Assembly (NCBI RefSeq): GCF_003852545.1
Contig: NZ_QAJR01000015.1
Span: forward strand, 1-64,000
Reading direction: 5' to 3'
Length of the DNA stretch: 64,000 nucleotides
Origin: Acidovorax sp. FJL06
GTDB lineage: Bacteria > Pseudomonadota > Gammaproteobacteria > Burkholderiales > Burkholderiaceae_C
The notes under the pieces are model-generated. The model did no database searches. It had not been told where the DNA came from and saw only the letters and a program-made list of their open reading frames with translations. Below are positions 63,965 through 64,000 of this stretch, piece by piece. Position 1 is the stretch's first letter; every line of letters starts with the position of its first letter. The translations under genes and the position numbers were made by a program.

Positions 63965-64000
63965 ATGTATCTGCTGGGTCTTTCCCTTCTCATGCTGGCA
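63965..64000 (+). CDS. Start of a small membrane protein gene (truncated by window end)
   Basis: ATG at 63965 follows GGAG at 63955-63958 by six bases and opens a hydrophobic run (MYLLGLSLLMLA). The N-terminus recalls a small Trp-rich membrane protein family, but only twelve codons are visible. Confidence 0.5.
   Translation, partial: MYLLGLSLLMLA

Noticed and set aside
1-64000. CRISPR array, prophage, transposase or integron
   Set aside because: No regular direct repeats with unique spacers, no integrase, transposase or phage genes. The dispersed repeats lack open frames.

Overview
The window is high-GC, densely coded chromosomal DNA. Protein family content, the tig-clpP-clpX-lon order, Bug/Tct-type binding proteins and two families of dispersed intergenic repeats point to a betaproteobacterium of the order Burkholderiales. 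Comamonadaceae (Acidovorax-like) is the best guess, from recall and not from a search. I see no prophage, insertion sequence, CRISPR array, plasmid origin or rRNA.

Region by region. (1) 1-4.4 kb: a LysR regulator diverges from a redox/electrophile operon (SDR, Old Yellow Enzyme, pirin, isochorismatase-like hydrolase). (2) 4.5-8.3 kb: a LonB-type protease and ferrochelatase. (3) 8.35-15.3 kb: a polar-amino-acid-type ABC transporter joined to a TIM-barrel isomerase, a 2-keto-3-deoxygluconate-type kinase, a 2-hydroxyacid dehydrogenase and a LacI regulator, with a perfect 16-bp LacI-type operator in front. This looks like a complete uptake and catabolic unit for an unidentified sugar acid. (4) 15.5-20.6 kb: HAD hydrolase, DUF2189 and DUF2788 membrane proteins, an M14 peptidase and a short FimV-like protein. 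(5) 20.7-25.0 kb: a TctD/TctE two-component system with two Bug-type binding proteins and no TctA/TctB permease. (6) 25.2-27.5 kb: hpnE and hpnD of squalene synthesis; hpnC lies 10 kb away at 37.3 kb. (7) 27.6-31.1 kb: TRAP permease subunits and L-serine dehydratase. (8) 31.5-36.4 kb: an Fe3+/phosphonate/polyamine-class ABC transporter with a divergent GcvA/AmpR-type LysR regulator. (9) 36.5-42.8 kb: serB, hpnC and an RND efflux pair with a strong promoter overlapped by a TetR-type operator.

(10) 42.9-50.0 kb: tRNA-Leu(UAG), the proteostasis block tig-clpP-clpX-lon, then tRNA-Gly, tRNA-Cys, a second identical tRNA-Gly and tRNA-Leu(UAA), with clear terminators. (11) 50-55.6 kb: a conserved hypothetical, a YgjP-like metallohydrolase, glutamate racemase, and divergent class I and class II fumarases. 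(12) 55.8-60.2 kb: a Crp/Fnr regulator, then one operon encoding a secreted intradiol-dioxygenase-like lipoprotein, a small exported protein, and a BaeS/BaeR-like two-component system. (13) 60.5-64 kb: a YqhA-like membrane protein, acetyl-CoA synthetase, a small cytochrome c and the first codons of a further membrane protein.

The strongest leads for something undescribed are the LacI-controlled transporter/KDG-kinase operon and the exported dioxygenase-like operon that carries its own sensor system. At the DNA level there are two dispersed repeat families and several perfect inverted repeats. All calls come from reading the sequence and remembered family features; no database search was run.
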